DNA of 64,000 bases, taken from the NCBI GenBank assembly GCA_002633025.1, contig NMRB01001123.1, positions 160,672 through 224,671 on the forward strand. Reading direction: 5' to 3'. A program made the position numbers and the translations under genes. Under the pieces are notes generated by a model. It had not been told where the DNA came from and made no database searches. It was given only the letters and a program-made list of their open reading frames with translations. How positions within the stretch are numbered: position 1 is the first letter of the stretch; each line of letters starts with the position of its first letter. Shown here in pieces: positions 52,076-63,524 of the stretch. The stretch is from Notospermus geniculatus. Its lineage: Eukaryota > Nemertea > Pilidiophora > Heteronemertea > Lineidae.

Positions 52076-54718
52076 CTATTTATTACTCAATCTTTCCCGA
52101 ACATCGTTTCTAAATTTCTTCCCCCCTCCAATACAATATAGATAAAAGTTAATTCCATAATTTATGTGCCAAAAATAGACAATTATCATGTGCTGAATGT
52201 GATATCGTAACAACCAGTATTCCTCCTTCATGTTATAGTGACGTTTCACTTCTTCGAGACCGATGATGACGTCATACATTCTGTATGGAATTGACGTCAC
52301 GACGTAGGCGACTGAGACAAGAATTAACATTCTGGTTAAATAATTCGTCTCCTTTTGCCTGGTCTCTCGTCCCTTCTTACTGACGCCCATTTTGTCTCTG
52401 TCCTTGGATGCTGAATGCAACACGGAGATGATCCAAATGTTGCAGACCACAATTATACAGAAAGGAAGGATAGTCCCGATTGCTAATTGCGCTGAATTTC
52501 CGAGAGCTTCCAGCGTTGGGTTGTTCACCGACATACGGAAACGTGTTGTTATCTCGCCTGTGCATGAATAAGATTACTTTGTGTACATACATGTACTACA
52601 CTGTGTACATCGGCCTGCGGTTAGCCTCTATACACGATCATAATTTTCGTAGTTACCAATTCCGGGCCGAAGTTCAGCGTTCAGGGTCCATATTCATAAA
52701 AAATACTTTAAGTCTAACTGTGATACTCATCTTTTGTGTTGAACAAAGGATAAGTGTCACACTTAGACTTAAGGGGTCGTATTCATAAAGCGGTCGTATT
52801 CATAAAGCGGTTCTATTGTTAGAACCGTCTTAGGTCCGTTCCAAGTAATGTCAACCACGTTACTTGGAACCGAACCGGCCTAAGACGGTTCTAACTATAG
52901 AACCGCTTTATGAATACGACCAAAGGGGTCGTATTCTATCGTTAGAACCGTCTTAAGCCGTGTGCTTCACGGCTTTTCTCTTACCCGTAGGGTCTTCCTC
53001 TGCTACGTTTTTATACGTAAAGAAAATATAAAGATTCAATCCTAGAATAAGGACGGCGGTGACGCCCATCGTCAAACAGGCTCGGCGTGTCGTGCAGAGC
53101 CTGTGGGCAGCCATCGGAAACCGTACGACGATTAACCGGTCAATGGTCATCTCGGCCAAGAAGAAACCGGACAAGATACCGAAACCGTAGGCTTGGTACC
53201 ACATCAGCCTGAAAAATATTAGCATAGTGGGTACTCGGAATGCCTGGGCTGGGTTGCAAAAAACTCATGTTTAGCGCTAACTTGGTGTTAGCGCTAGCTT
53301 TATGTTAAATGACGTAAAAAGACAATGGATTTTTACGTCATCTAACATAAAGTTAGCGCTAACACCAAGTTAGCGCTATCGTGAGTTTTGTGCAACCGGG
53401 CCCAGTACAGGAAGAATTTGCCATGCTTCTTCCGCTGTATAGGCATTTATAGTGAGGTTCCCACTTCGTTGCTACAAAGTGGCAACGAAAGATAAATTTC
53501 AAAGCTTAAAACACACCGTATTAAAGAAATTTCGCCTTCAAACCGCATAGAACAACCATTTCGACATGTTTTGATTAGGTCGTCTCGTCTGTAAAGCAAG
53601 GCGTACATCGCACTTGCGACTGGGAGAACTGATCTGATCAGTCACTGGTGATGTACGCGCTGCGCGCACATCGCAAATTCAGCAACTCAGTAAAACTAGG
53701 AGGATCCAATCCCGGTCATGTCCTGACCGCGTACATCGCACTTGCGACTGGCAGCAACTGGAGTAACATCCGGGGCGTTGAGACTCGATGAGACTCGGTT
53801 TTGTTCAGAAAACTGGCACTGATCAGTCGCAAGCCGACTGAAAGAAACTGGGTACAACTAGTCACTAGAAAGTTGAACATGTGCAACTGGCGGCGACTGG
53901 CGAAATCTCGGTTTAACCGAGTCGCGAGGGTGCGTACATCGACCGTTTCTGGCAACTGATCAGTCACCTCCAGTTCCAGCTAAATCCTCCCAGTCGCCAG
54001 GTAGCTCAGTAGACCGAACACTGTCCTGATTGAAAATACTAGGACAGACGCAAGCAAATGCATAAAACCATCATGGCGCCCGCTGGTCTATATTTAGTTC
54101 GGGAGAATGCATTGCTGTAGAATGCTGTAGAATTACGTCACGAGCCGGATTTCCGGCTCAGATCATTTGGTTTCACCGGTCTTCGAATGCAAGCTGCCCA
54201 AAGAAGACCGGGTACCAGTCTAGTAGCTCAGTGGCGACTAGTCTCCAGTCGCAAGTGTGATGTACGTTATGAATCCATGTGACCCGAGGTAGTGTTCAGT
54301 AGCGCTTCGCCCATTTGCCGCAAAGCGGCGTTCAGCGTCCTCGCGTCAAGGTGCCTTCTGACCAATGAAATTACAAACACTGTCTGAACATCCAATCTGC
54401 TCGCACTTACTTCATAACAAATTCAGAAATTGACCCAGTTCCAAATGCCATGAGTGCGAAAGACCATATACCTTCAATAACAACAGACGAATCAGCCATA
54501 GCCAGACCTGTCATGTAACTGCACGTGGAAATTCGCCTGTTGTCCTTTTGGAGTGTAATAAGAATGGATAGGAGGTTTCCAGTGAGACCCCAAAGCATGA
54601 TGGGTATCCAGACATAATGAGATATGACGTAATACACCGCGCGGAGAGTCTCCACTGCTGGGTCAACGGGCCCAATTTCCTCGGAATATGTAGACGTGTT
54701 GTTTCGTCGGCCGTACAT
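52076..54718 (-). CDS. Class A (rhodopsin-like) G-protein-coupled receptor 1, three exons, 337 residues
   Basis: Exons 54718-54411, 53208-52985 and 52557-52076 join in phase (2,1) from ATG to TAA. Exon 1 encodes a short N-terminus with N-glycosylation-type NNTS, TM1 (VWIPIMLWGLTGNLLSILIT, with the GN of TM1) and TM2 (MTGLAMADSSVVI). Exon 2 carries TM3 and the IDRLIVVRF motif in place of DRY, then TM4. Exon 3 has TM5 (LAIGTILPFCIIVVCNIWII), a basic loop rich in Lys and Arg, TM6 (MLILVSVAYVVTSIPYRMYD) and TM7 with NFYLYCIGGGKKFR in place of NPxxY. It would sit in the plasma membrane and signal through G proteins. The sequence resembles invertebrate peptide-receptor-like orphan GPCRs; the ligand cannot be named. 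The frame is intact. Confidence 0.9.
52675..52960. mobile_element. Nested palindromic MITEs in GPCR 1 intron 2
   Basis: CATATTCATAAAAAATACTTTAAGTCTAA with inverted CTTAGACTTAAGGGGTCGTATTCATAAA, then GGTCGTATTCATAAAGCGG.. inverted at 52895-52925 around a GGTTCTA..TAGAACC core. Ends belong to the ATTCATAAA family seen at 48690-49196. Confidence 0.8.
53250..53403. mobile_element. Palindromic MITE with TGCAACCGGGCCC end in GPCR 1 intron 1
   Basis: AGCGCTAACTTGGTGTTAGCGCTA and TTTATGTTAAATGACGTAAAAA are mirrored by TTTTTACGTCATCTAACATAAA and GTTAGCGCTAACACCAAGTTA. The right end TGCAACCGGGCCC matches the element at 48899-49080. Confidence 0.85.
53586..54270. mobile_element. Large MITE with GCGTACATCGCACTTGCGACTGG ends
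   Basis: GCGTACATCGCACTTGCGACT at 53592 is matched by the inverse AGTCGCAAGTGTGATGTACG at about 54247. Internal direct and inverted copies near 53720 and 53935 suggest nested insertions. Related to 11741-12099. Confidence 0.7.
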
Positions 54719-54869
54719 CTTCTCCGTTCCTTATGTCCATGCAGCCGGACGGCGACGGTGATTTCTAAAAATAGATTCAGTTTTGACCAATCAGAGTCAC
54801 TCAGTCATTAAGTTCCGAACTCGCCCTTTCTGCACTTGTGTTCGGCTAAAGCACGTCCCAAGTGAAGAA

Positions 54870-54993
54870 ACTAGGAAGGTTTCGCAAGCGCCCGGTTAGG
54901 CCATACGACGACGACGATATTGTTTGGGTATACCCACACAATAGATAAATGTCGTAGTAGGGCCTAACCGGGCGCTTGCGAAACCTCCCTGTA
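54870..54993. mobile_element. Palindromic MITE upstream of GPCR 1
   Basis: AGGTTTCGCAAGCGCCCGGT is inverted at 54963-54990, with a centre of about 60 bp. It lies 150 bp upstream of the GPCR 1 start codon. Confidence 0.9.
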
Positions 54994-55175
54994 GTCCTCT
55001 CTTGTACTTTGAAGTACACATGCATGCAGTCGCTATAACTTTTATCAACCATGGACGACACTAATTTTAGAGATAATGCCTTTAAAGCTACCATGCACGA
55101 TCAATATTATTGCACAATATGGTGCCAAAATAGGGCAGTGCTTCTGGCATGACGGGTGGAAGAAAGATTGGCAAC

Positions 55176-55311
55176 AATAGGGTGTTTTCACAAAGCCCCC
55201 GAAACGCCAACGCGAACGCCAAATCCATTGTTCTATGCCACGAAGAGAGCACCGAACAATAGGATAGACGTTTGCGTTACCGTTTCAGGGGCTATGCGAA
55301 AACTCCATATT
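55176..55311. mobile_element. 136-bp palindromic MITE (copy 2 of 4)
   Basis: Diverged copy of 37961-38096 with changes in the right arm (TTACCGTTTCAGGGGCTAT); same length. Confidence 0.9.
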
Positions 55312-56188
55312 ATCGCCCATTTTGTCCTCATATTTGTGCAATAATATTGAACCGGTATGGGCGGCTTTACCAAGGAATAGGAGGCAGTGCAACTGGCAAT
55401 AACTAGGTTTACTTGTAATCAGCTGAAGAGGACCGAGAGTCGCTGAACTAATAAGTGCACTGCATTCGTTGAATGCCAACAACAAAAATGAGATGCTTGA
55501 TAAACCAATCAGAGAAAAAAAGGTGCTATAATCATTTGATATGTTGGCGAGAAAAACACGGCTGTCGAGACGGCCGAGCGTTTCGGAGTGATTTAATTGC
55601 ACACAGCCAACGTTCAGTTTTTGCCGATTTGGCCGATCAGTTGGCCTTTGTGCTGTACTGGGCTTGGATGTTCAGTGTTTTAAAGCTGATAAGCTTCGTC
55701 GTCGTTCGTTAAGCCTAGGTCACAAATGCACCGGGCGCCGTACGATTTTCCCCACCCAGCGGCTTGCTGTGGATTTTTCAGACTGAAACTCAGATCAAAG
55801 CTGAATTATACCGAAATCGCCTCGATGGATAAGCGGAAATTAAACTAGATCAAACTGGGCCCCGTAGAAATTGGCCAAAATGTCTGTTTTTGCTCGCCGT
55901 ACGGGCCTCGGAGTGGATAATGTGACCTAGGCTTTAGCAGGGCAAGTTTCGTACCCAGCGGGGCTATTGACTTGAAACTTTCCAACACATATACCGCTAC
56001 TTTAGATGACCGATGACACCAACTTTCGGTCCGATTTGATTCTTGGCTTGGCCACTAGCTGGTAAAAAGGGAAACATAAAAAATGCAATAACTCCTGTCT
56101 GATGTTTCCCCGGAACATATTGACTTGACACTAGTTGTTCGTTCTTCTAGTACATTCATCCGGGTGAGCACATGGTCCATGGAATCTT

Positions 56189-56463
56189 AATATAGAGTGT
56201 TCGCAAAGCCCCCGAAACGCCAACGCGAACGCCTAATAACCTATTGTTGGATGCCACGAAGAGAGTACCCGTACCGAACAAAAGATAGACGTTCGCGTTG
56301 GCGTTTCGGGGGCTTTGCGAAAACTATAGGGAGTTTTCGCAAAGCCCCCGAAACGCCAACGGGAACGTCTATCCTTTTGTTCCGAGGTCTCTTCGTGGCA
56401 TCGAACAATGGGTTTGGCGTTCGCGTTGGCGTTTCGGGGGCTTTGCGAAAACGCCCTTATATT
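56189..56463. mobile_element. Two abutting copies of the 136-bp palindromic MITE (copies 3 and 4)
   Basis: The first copy runs 56189 to about 56327, the second from there to 56463; they meet at GCGAAAACTATAGGGAGTTTTCGC. Outer ends AATATAGAGTG and CGCCCTTATATT are inverted relatives. The 193-codon plus-strand frame across them is a shadow. It lies 230 bp downstream of the GPCR 2 stop codon. Confidence 0.95.
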
Positions 56464-56690
56464 AAAGAAAGGTTCCCGTCTATCTCATTGCAACCTGCAA
56501 AAGTTGCGATTGCCGCCTGGTCGGCCAATCGCTGCGTCAAAGGGAGGCAATCGCAAGAAAATGCTGGCGCTCTGATGCTAGTCCTAGCACAGGTGACGAG
56601 TATTGTAATGTTACTGGTGCTAGATACTGACCACAAAAAAAAGTGTAAAAAGCGTATAATTTTCATAAGGAGGTTTCTTTCAGGGAATTC

Positions 56691-59600
56691 CTACGCCAAA
56701 CAACAAAATAACACCTTTCTCAATCTTTCCCGAACATCCTTTCTAAATTTCTTTCCACCTCCTATACAATACAGATAAAAGTTAATTCCATAATTCATGT
56801 GCCAAAAATAGGCAATGACGTAATGCTGAATGTGGAATCGTAACTGCCAGTACTCTTCCTTCATGTTATAGTGACGTTTCACTTCTTCGAGGCCGATGAT
56901 GACGTCATACATTCTGTATGGAATTGACGTCACGACGTAGGCGAGTGAGACAAGAATTAACATTCTGGTTAAATAATTCGTCTCCTTTTGCCTGGTCTCT
57001 CGTCCCTCCTTACTGACGCCCATTTTGTCTCTATCCTTGGATGCTGAATGCAACACGGAGATGATCCAAATATTGCAGACCACGATTATGCAGAAAGGAA
57101 GGATAGTTCCGATTGCTAATTGCGATGAATTTCCCAGAGCTTCCAGCGTCGGGTTGTTCACCGACATCCGGAAAATGGTGGCGCCTGTGGAATAAGATTA
57201 TAGCCTTGTCTGATTCACAAAGCCCTTGTCACCATGGTCACCGCCTGCTAATTTGTTGCGTCACGGACGTGACGTACTCTTCGTCACGTCGTGACACAGC
57301 AAATTAGCAAACAATGACTTGATCGTGAATCACAATGAACTTATTTTGTACCAGTGGCGTAGAAGAACAAAAGCCTCACATGCAAGTACATTTTTCTACA
57401 GGAATAATGAGACAAAACGTACATGTATGCATTTATCGGTATCACATTTCGTCGTTTTAAGGAAAAAAGCAATGAAATTAGAGAAATTTTCATCTACTAC
57501 AAGATGATGTAAGATTTAATGTCGGGTGACCAAAACAAACGGGTTATTTTCATGCCAGAAATAAACTGAAATAACATTAGAAAAAAAGAAACTTCGGTCA
57601 CAACGCTCGCAACGACGCCGTGTGGTGCTAGTACGGCGGCCTTGTCGAATTAGCGGAACCAGCGGAACTTGAAGGAAAAACATAATGTTGTTTTTTAAAT
57701 AATAACTGCACTGTTCAAATCGAATTGTTAGGCGCCGAAAAAACTAGGTCTACGGTAGGCCTAGGCCATGTAGGCCTACCGGTGGCCTAGCGTAGACCTA
57801 GCATGCCTGGGGCCTACACGTAGGTCTCAATCGCACATCATGACTGCAGCCGCGTGTTGCTTAGCAACACCGAGTCGCGTGTTGCTTTCAGTCAATAGCG
57901 AGGTTGCGCACTTTTCCCACTCCGACTCCGACTTCAACTACGAGAATGAATTTCAGTCCGCTGTAGACATCCTTGATAAAAACGACTTGATAGACGTTTG
58001 CAAATCGTAGAATGCCATAACTTTGTGGCAGAATTATTTTGACCTGTAATTGGAAGCGGTGCACATACATCGCAAATATTATAGTCGTGTTTCAAGTCGT
58101 AACGAATTGGCTTACGACTTCAACGACTTCAATATTCATTATTTATCCGCACTTCCCATTTATAAAGCCAAATTTTTCTGCCTTCAATTTATGGTGTTTG
58201 ACGAATTAAAAACTTCTATCAAATCGTTTTTATCAAGGATGTCTACGGCGGACTGCAATCATTCTCGTAGTTGAAGCCGGAGTCGGAGTCGGAAATGTGC
58301 GCAACCTCGCTAATAGCTAAACGAAGCAACAACGAGTCACGTGTTCGTTCTATCGGCTGCAGACCAGGTTCCGCTGGTTCCGTTGTTTCCGCTGGTTCCG
58401 CTAATTCGACATGGCCTAGTACGGCGCCCTAATTGGCAACAGGGGCTGCAGGTGTCTGGAGCACTACTGCGAGTTTAGCTGGTCCTGGTCTCGCATTAGG
58501 TCTGGTCAGGGACTCTTCTCTTACCCGTGTCTTCGTCTTGAACGTTTTTGTAGGTAAAGAAAATATAAAGATTCAACCCTAGAATAAGCACGGCGGTGAC
58601 GCTCATCGTCAAACAGGCCCGACGTGTCGTGCAGAGCCTGTGGGCAGCCATCGGAAACCGTACGACGATTAACCGGTCAATGGTCATCTCGGCCAAGAAG
58701 AAACCGGACAAGATACCGAACGCATAGGCTTGGTACCACATCAGCCTGAAAATGTTACCATATTTTAATGACGTACAGAATACCTGTACCGGTAAATCTG
58801 CCATAGTATTAACTAAAAGAGGTTGCGCAGTTTTCCGACTCCGAGTCCGACTTCAACTACGAGAATGAATTGCAGTCCGCTATGGACATCCTTGATAAAA
58901 ACGATGTGATAGAAGTTTTCAATTCGTCACACACCATAAATTGAAGGCAGAAAAAAATGGCCTAGTAAATCGGAAGTGCGGATAAATAATGAATATTGAA
59001 GTCGTTACGACTTTGAGACACGACTATGACGACTACGATATTTGCGATTGATGCGCACTTCCGATTACGAGTCAAAATTATTCTGCCACAAAGTTATGGC
59101 ATTTTACGATTTGCAAACGTCTATCACATCGTTTTTATCAAGGATGTCCATAGCGGACTGCAATTCGTTCTCGTAGTTGAAGTCGGAGTCGGAGTCGGAA
59201 AAGTGCGCAACCTCGCTATTTATCGTGGATTATGTTACGAAAACGACCGTATGCTCATTTTAACTTCAGCATTTTAACTTTAAACCAGGAAATGCCAGAA
59301 AGGATTCACATGGCATGATGCCCCTGCCTCTGAAATCGTAGCATTCTTGCCCCTGGTAAGCACGGAAGAAGCCATCTCAAACTTCTCATGTTCCACACTT
59401 GGATGGAGTCTTTTACTTTCACTTACAAATGTACAAGGTACGAGACACCACGCTTACTGCCGTGCGGCAGACTGAAGGGATGATTACTCCAACATGACCC
59501 GGGATTCGAACCCTGACCTGCTACGTGCTAAAGCATGCAGCAGACTGGCCGCCAACTTCGGCGTCCAGAGGCATTTTTTCGACGCCAATGTCCGAACGCC

Positions 59601-60984
59601 AGAAAAAAAACACCAATGTGCTACGAATGGAATCTGGAGAACGCCGCCGGACGCCACTGACCTCCCAGAAACTCCAGATATCAAACATGTTTCATTTTGA
59701 ACGCCAGTGAACGCCTGAAGCAGCCAAGTGTGCTACCGATGACAGTCAGACTTGGAGTCGGCGGCGAGGCTGTGGCCAATCAGCTTGCGTCTTGATGTCA
59801 CATGATTGCAACATGGCAGCCTCAATGGAGATGGCAGCACTGGTAATTGTCGCGCAAGCGGCCCGAAAAGATGCTACTGAACGCCAAATCTGGGCAGGTG
59901 TGCTCTCACCAGGATCCACTGGCAGCCAACTCTGGCGTCGAGAGGTGTTCAGTTGAACGCTTCTGGACGCCAGATTTGGCGGCCAGTTTGCTGCTAGCTA
60001 GCGGACGTCATAAACCACTAGGCTATCAGGGCTCCGAACAGGATCCTGTTAGGAGCCATTGATGCCTCGAAAAAGTTTGGAAAGTCAATGGGGTACCGGC
60101 AAACAAAAAGGAGGCGCTGGTCATCAACCTGGGTAAAACGCAAGTGCGCATGCTTTGCCATTGTTGAACGTCATCAGGAATCGTGCGTCATGCTGACGTT
60201 ACAAAACGTGCGTCATTCACAACCCATGACGTCGGTCATTGGCCTGTCATTTACGCTAAAATGGTGAACTTTATCCATTAAACTCATCACATTCCCGCAG
60301 AGATTTTTGCTCGAAAGCAATAAGATGTATTTTAGCAGTTCTGTATTTAATGACAGAAAAGTAAAATAAGAAATTGAGTGCAACGTTTTAGTTATATTTG
60401 GCCTAGAAACAGGGTGTGCTATTCAGAATTAATTGGAAAATAACGTTAGCCTCACTTTCAATGACGCAGTTCTACCCACGTTGATAGTCACCGCCGCGTC
60501 GCGGATGAGGTTTGCCGGTGTAAAGGGAAAGAATGTCCCCAGGAAAAACTGTCCCAGGAACAAAAGATCCTATTGTTACACCGGCACCCCATTATATGTA
60601 CCGCTAGATGAAAGTCCTGATATAACAATGATTCTCACGACATTCAGTGAATATCTAATGATGCAAATGTACTTACTTCATAACAAATTCAGAAATTTGC
60701 CCAGTTCCAAACGCCAAGATTGCAAAGGACCATATACCTTCAATAACAACAGACGAATCGGCCATAGCCAGACCTGTCATGTAACTGCACGTCGAAATTC
60801 GCCTGTTGTCCTTTTGAAGTGTAATAAGAATGGAGAGGAGGTTTCCAGTGAGACCCCAAAGCATGATGGGTATCCAGACATAGTGAGATATGACGTAATA
60901 CACCGTGTGGAGAATCTCCACTTCCGGGTCAACGCGCCCCATTGCCTCGGAATATGTAGACACGTTGTTCCGTTTATCTTCCAT
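56691..60984 (-). CDS. Class A G-protein-coupled receptor 2, tandem duplicate, three exons, 340 residues
   Basis: Exons 60984-60677, 58745-58525 and 57184-56691 join in the same phases as in GPCR 1. I chose the ATG at 60984 because it makes exon 1 the same length (308 nt) as its paralogue; an in-frame ATG at 61050 would add 22 residues. Nearly all membrane segments are identical or conservatively changed (TM3-4 exon: FGILSGFFLAEMTIDRLIVV in both). Differences are a one-codon deletion near the end of exon 2 and a new C-terminus (RERLRKVLFCCLA, with a Cys pair that could be palmitoylated) instead of RERLSNK. The frame is intact. Ligand unknown. Its introns hold two copies of the 6182-type MITE and other repeats. 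Confidence 0.9.
57384..57625. repeat. Dispersed repeat, partner of 8096-8305
   Basis: Same landmarks as 8096-8305; located in intron 2 of GPCR 2. Confidence 0.6.
57897..58311. mobile_element. Foldback MITE with AGCGAGGTTGCGCAC ends (copy 2 of 3)
   Basis: AGCGAGGTTGCGCACTTTTCC at the left and the inverse GTGCGCAACCTCGCT at the right; terminal inverted repeats of about 110 bp include CTTGATAAAAACGA and its inverse. Located in GPCR 2 intron 2. Confidence 0.9.
58817..59217. mobile_element. Foldback MITE with AGCGAGGTTGCGCAC ends (copy 3 of 3)
   Basis: Same element as 57897-58311 but with its central part in the opposite orientation; located in GPCR 2 intron 1, 71 bp upstream of exon 2. Confidence 0.9.
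59333..59470. repeat. Dispersed repeat, partner of 3845-3975
   Basis: See 3845-3975. A tRNA-like B-box word (GGGTTCGAATCCC on the minus strand) follows at about 59500-59515, so a SINE relationship is possible. Confidence 0.55.
59530..60000. mobile_element. MITE with GCAGACTGGCCGCCAA-type ends
   Basis: CAGCAGACTGGCCGCCAACTT.GGCGTC at the left is inverted at 59965-59997 (GACGCCAGATTTGGCGGCCAGTTTGCTGC). GAACGCC words are repeated inside. Confidence 0.75.
60085..60540. repeat. Dispersed repeat, partner of 10535-11000
   Basis: Same order of landmarks as 10535-11000; in intron 1 of GPCR 2 close to exon 1. Confidence 0.55.
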
Positions 60985-61365
60985 TTTGTCGTCCCTTTTT
61001 TCCACGCAGCCGCAAAACTGATTTGTAAAAATAGATTCAGTTTTGACCAATCAGAACCACCGTGACATTTATTTCAGAATTCATCCGTTCTCCAAGTATG
61101 TTAGCTAAATCATGGCCAAATGAAGAAGTAGCCCTCTCCTGTACTAGCAAGTACACTAGCGTGCAGAGTGTGGCTATTTCCTCTAGCGACCGTGTACCTA
61201 CGGAATCTTAGTTCTGATGCCTTTTTCTATCAATTTTACAGGGCATGGCCGCTCCTGTCACTCTGACGAGGACCGAGATGTCGTTGAGCTACATGTAAAT
61301 CGATTTCGGGTAAGTGAACTACATTCGTGTAACGCGAATAATGAAATTTTGGCCCTTTCTTAATT

Positions 61366-61526
61366 CCCGTTTCCACTATAGCGGATTTCGGGGCGGTGGT
61401 TTTCACAGGGCTTTGGATAATCCTTCGATGGTTTAACAGCACAATGGCCTATTGATTACCCCTATGCCTGTGAAAACCGCTCCGCTCGCCGCAAGACGCG
61501 GCAGAATCCGCTATAGTGGAAACGGG
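61366..61526. mobile_element. MITE with CCCGTTTCCACTATAGCGGA ends
   Basis: CCCGTTTCCACTATAGCGGAT at the left, ATCCGCTATAGTGGAAACGGG at the right; an inner GGTTTTCACAGG / CCTGTGAAAACC pair lies inside. Confidence 0.9.
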
Positions 61527-61530
61527 CCTT

Positions 61531-61662
61531 AAGGGCCGTATGCACGGGTCGGACTTTAGCCTAAAGTATAGCTGAAGTTAGACTTTCTCTTTGCTTGAAG
61601 CATTGAGAAAGTCAGACTTTAATGAAAGTGTGGCTGAAGTCCGACCCGTGCATACGGCCCTT
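61531..61662. mobile_element. MITE with AAGGGCCGTATGCACGGGTC ends
   Basis: AAGGGCCGTATGCACGGGTC is inverted at the right end, GACCCGTGCATACGGCCCTT. It directly abuts the previous MITE with only four bases between them. Confidence 0.92.
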
Positions 61663-62865
61663 TGTTATATTTGCAAAATTTTGTTCAGAAATAAAATCAA
61701 TGCGATACCACCAACCACAATGAAACTTGTGGTGGTAGAATTAACCTTGAATACGCGAACCAATGAGAACGTTGATAACCGATCACAGCACAAAAAGGTG
61801 GCGAGTCATTTGATATGTTGCATCAAAATCCGTCTCTTATCTATTTTTGTTGCATTTAGATATGGAAATACGACTGTCGGGTTTTATTTAAAGTTCGTAT
61901 TTAATTACATAGATTCGACAGGAAAAAGCAATCGCGCTTTAATTTTTTTCCACGTATATTGGCCGATATGCTTTGCACGGGTGCTGATGCTGATGCATCT
62001 AGTGATACATGTACATCATATGTGCGAAAAAAGATTATTTTCTCAGACCTGTACTTGCAAAGATCGAAGACCGTATAATTACATATAGGCAGTGCTGCAG
62101 CAGTCTCCTCTAGGCTTAGGCCTACTTGTAATCAACTGAAGAGGCCGAGATGTCGCTGAACTGATAATGCACTGCATACGTCGAATGTGCACAATGAAGT
62201 CTGTTTTGCCGGAGCAGGAAAAACGCCTTTGAAAATGAGATGATCGGTAACGAGCTAAATCATTAAATGATTTTGATATGCGAGTTAGGAAAATATGGCT
62301 GTGTAGCCTACATGGTCGAGCGTTAGGTGCATTCACGTTTTGGTCACTTGGCCAATAGGAGCAGTCAGCCGCGCATATTGCCAACAGATGGCAGCAAAGT
62401 CTTAGCGGACCAATGTACAGGAAAATCAACGTGATTGCTGCTCGATCAATAATGACTGGGTCCGCTAGATGCATTGAATTGGGCCGTAGTGACACCTAGT
62501 GGTCAACTCACTGACAGTTCCTATTGTCATATTATCCTCCACTAAGCTCGGATGCTAAGTGTTTTAATGCTGCTGTATCTAATGCTAGATCCTGTATACA
62601 ACCGGGTTTGTTTTCTCAGATGCAGTTTTAAAGGGGGCCACGAGAGGAAATTTGACTGAGTAAAAATCCTCTAATAACATTTGCTCAGCTAATTTCTCTC
62701 GTGTGTTTCAGGCTTTAGGAATCGAACCCACGGGCCCTCCCATCAGGCATCGGATGATCCAATCATTGCAGATCTATATTATAATACGCTAAGCCCGAAT
62801 TTTGTCCGGCGCCGCACTGCGTCTGTGATGCTTCGATTCGGCTCAGATTTGGCAGGTGATTTCAT

Positions 62866-63094
62866 GACACCACGGTTAGTTGCAAGTGGAGACTGTTGCA
62901 TCCCCAAGAGTAAACCCGCAACCTGTCATCATTGTTTGGGAAGCTATTGTAGGAGAATGTAAACAAAGGCAGCAGACCGAGGTCGGTAAACAATTTATGA
63001 CGTAGGTGATCCAAAAGAGGGCAATGGAAGAACAAGTGCTTGGTAGTTTGAGACCTGGACCCACACTGACACACTGGATTACGAACACTTTCAA
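62866..63094 (-). pseudogene. 3'-terminal fragment of a LINE ORF2 (zf-RVT zinc-binding end)
   Basis: The minus frame NPVCQCGSRSQTTKHLFFHC followed by PLLDHLRHKLFTDLG ends at a stop near 62866. The C-x-C..H-x(3-4)-H..C arrangement is the zinc-binding motif at the C-terminus of many LINE reverse-transcriptase proteins. Only about 70 codons remain. Confidence 0.65.
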
Positions 63095-63390
63095 AATTGT
63101 GGGTAAAGTAAAGTAAAGTAAAATAAGTTTCTATGTTTGCCCGTAACTCTATTATTTATGTAAAAGTTGTGTCTTATGTAAAAATTGTGTTCCATGTAAA
63201 TACGTCATTGATTTGTGTTCAGGTTCGAAATGTTTGATTTAGTTTGGTCTAGTTTGATCTAGTTTATAATTTTGTAATTTTCACATGTTATTTTCCGTTA
63301 CGGGCTATGTGCAATAAACCACACACTTTTTATGAAAAAAAAAGTATCTGTTCTTATCAGCTTAATATCTGATACGCGCCTCACCAAGGA

Positions 63391-63513
63391 CTTTTGGACG
63401 GATGTGAGTGTTCTCGATCGCTTCCGTCCACAATTCCATCGCTTCCGTCCAAAAATCCGCGATGGAATTGTGGACGGAAGCGATCTAGAACACTCTCATC
63501 CGTCCAAAAGTCC
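63391..63513. mobile_element. Palindromic MITE with GGACTTTTGGACGGATG ends
   Basis: AGGACTTTTGGACGGATGTG and CGATCGCTTCCGTCCACAATTCCATCG are mirrored to 63513; the centre is at about 63452. Confidence 0.9.
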
Positions 63514-63524
63514 TTATCCGTGAT

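Noticed and set aside
56197-56778. 193-codon plus-strand frame
   Set aside because: It runs through two palindromic MITEs and antisense to GPCR 2 exon 3.
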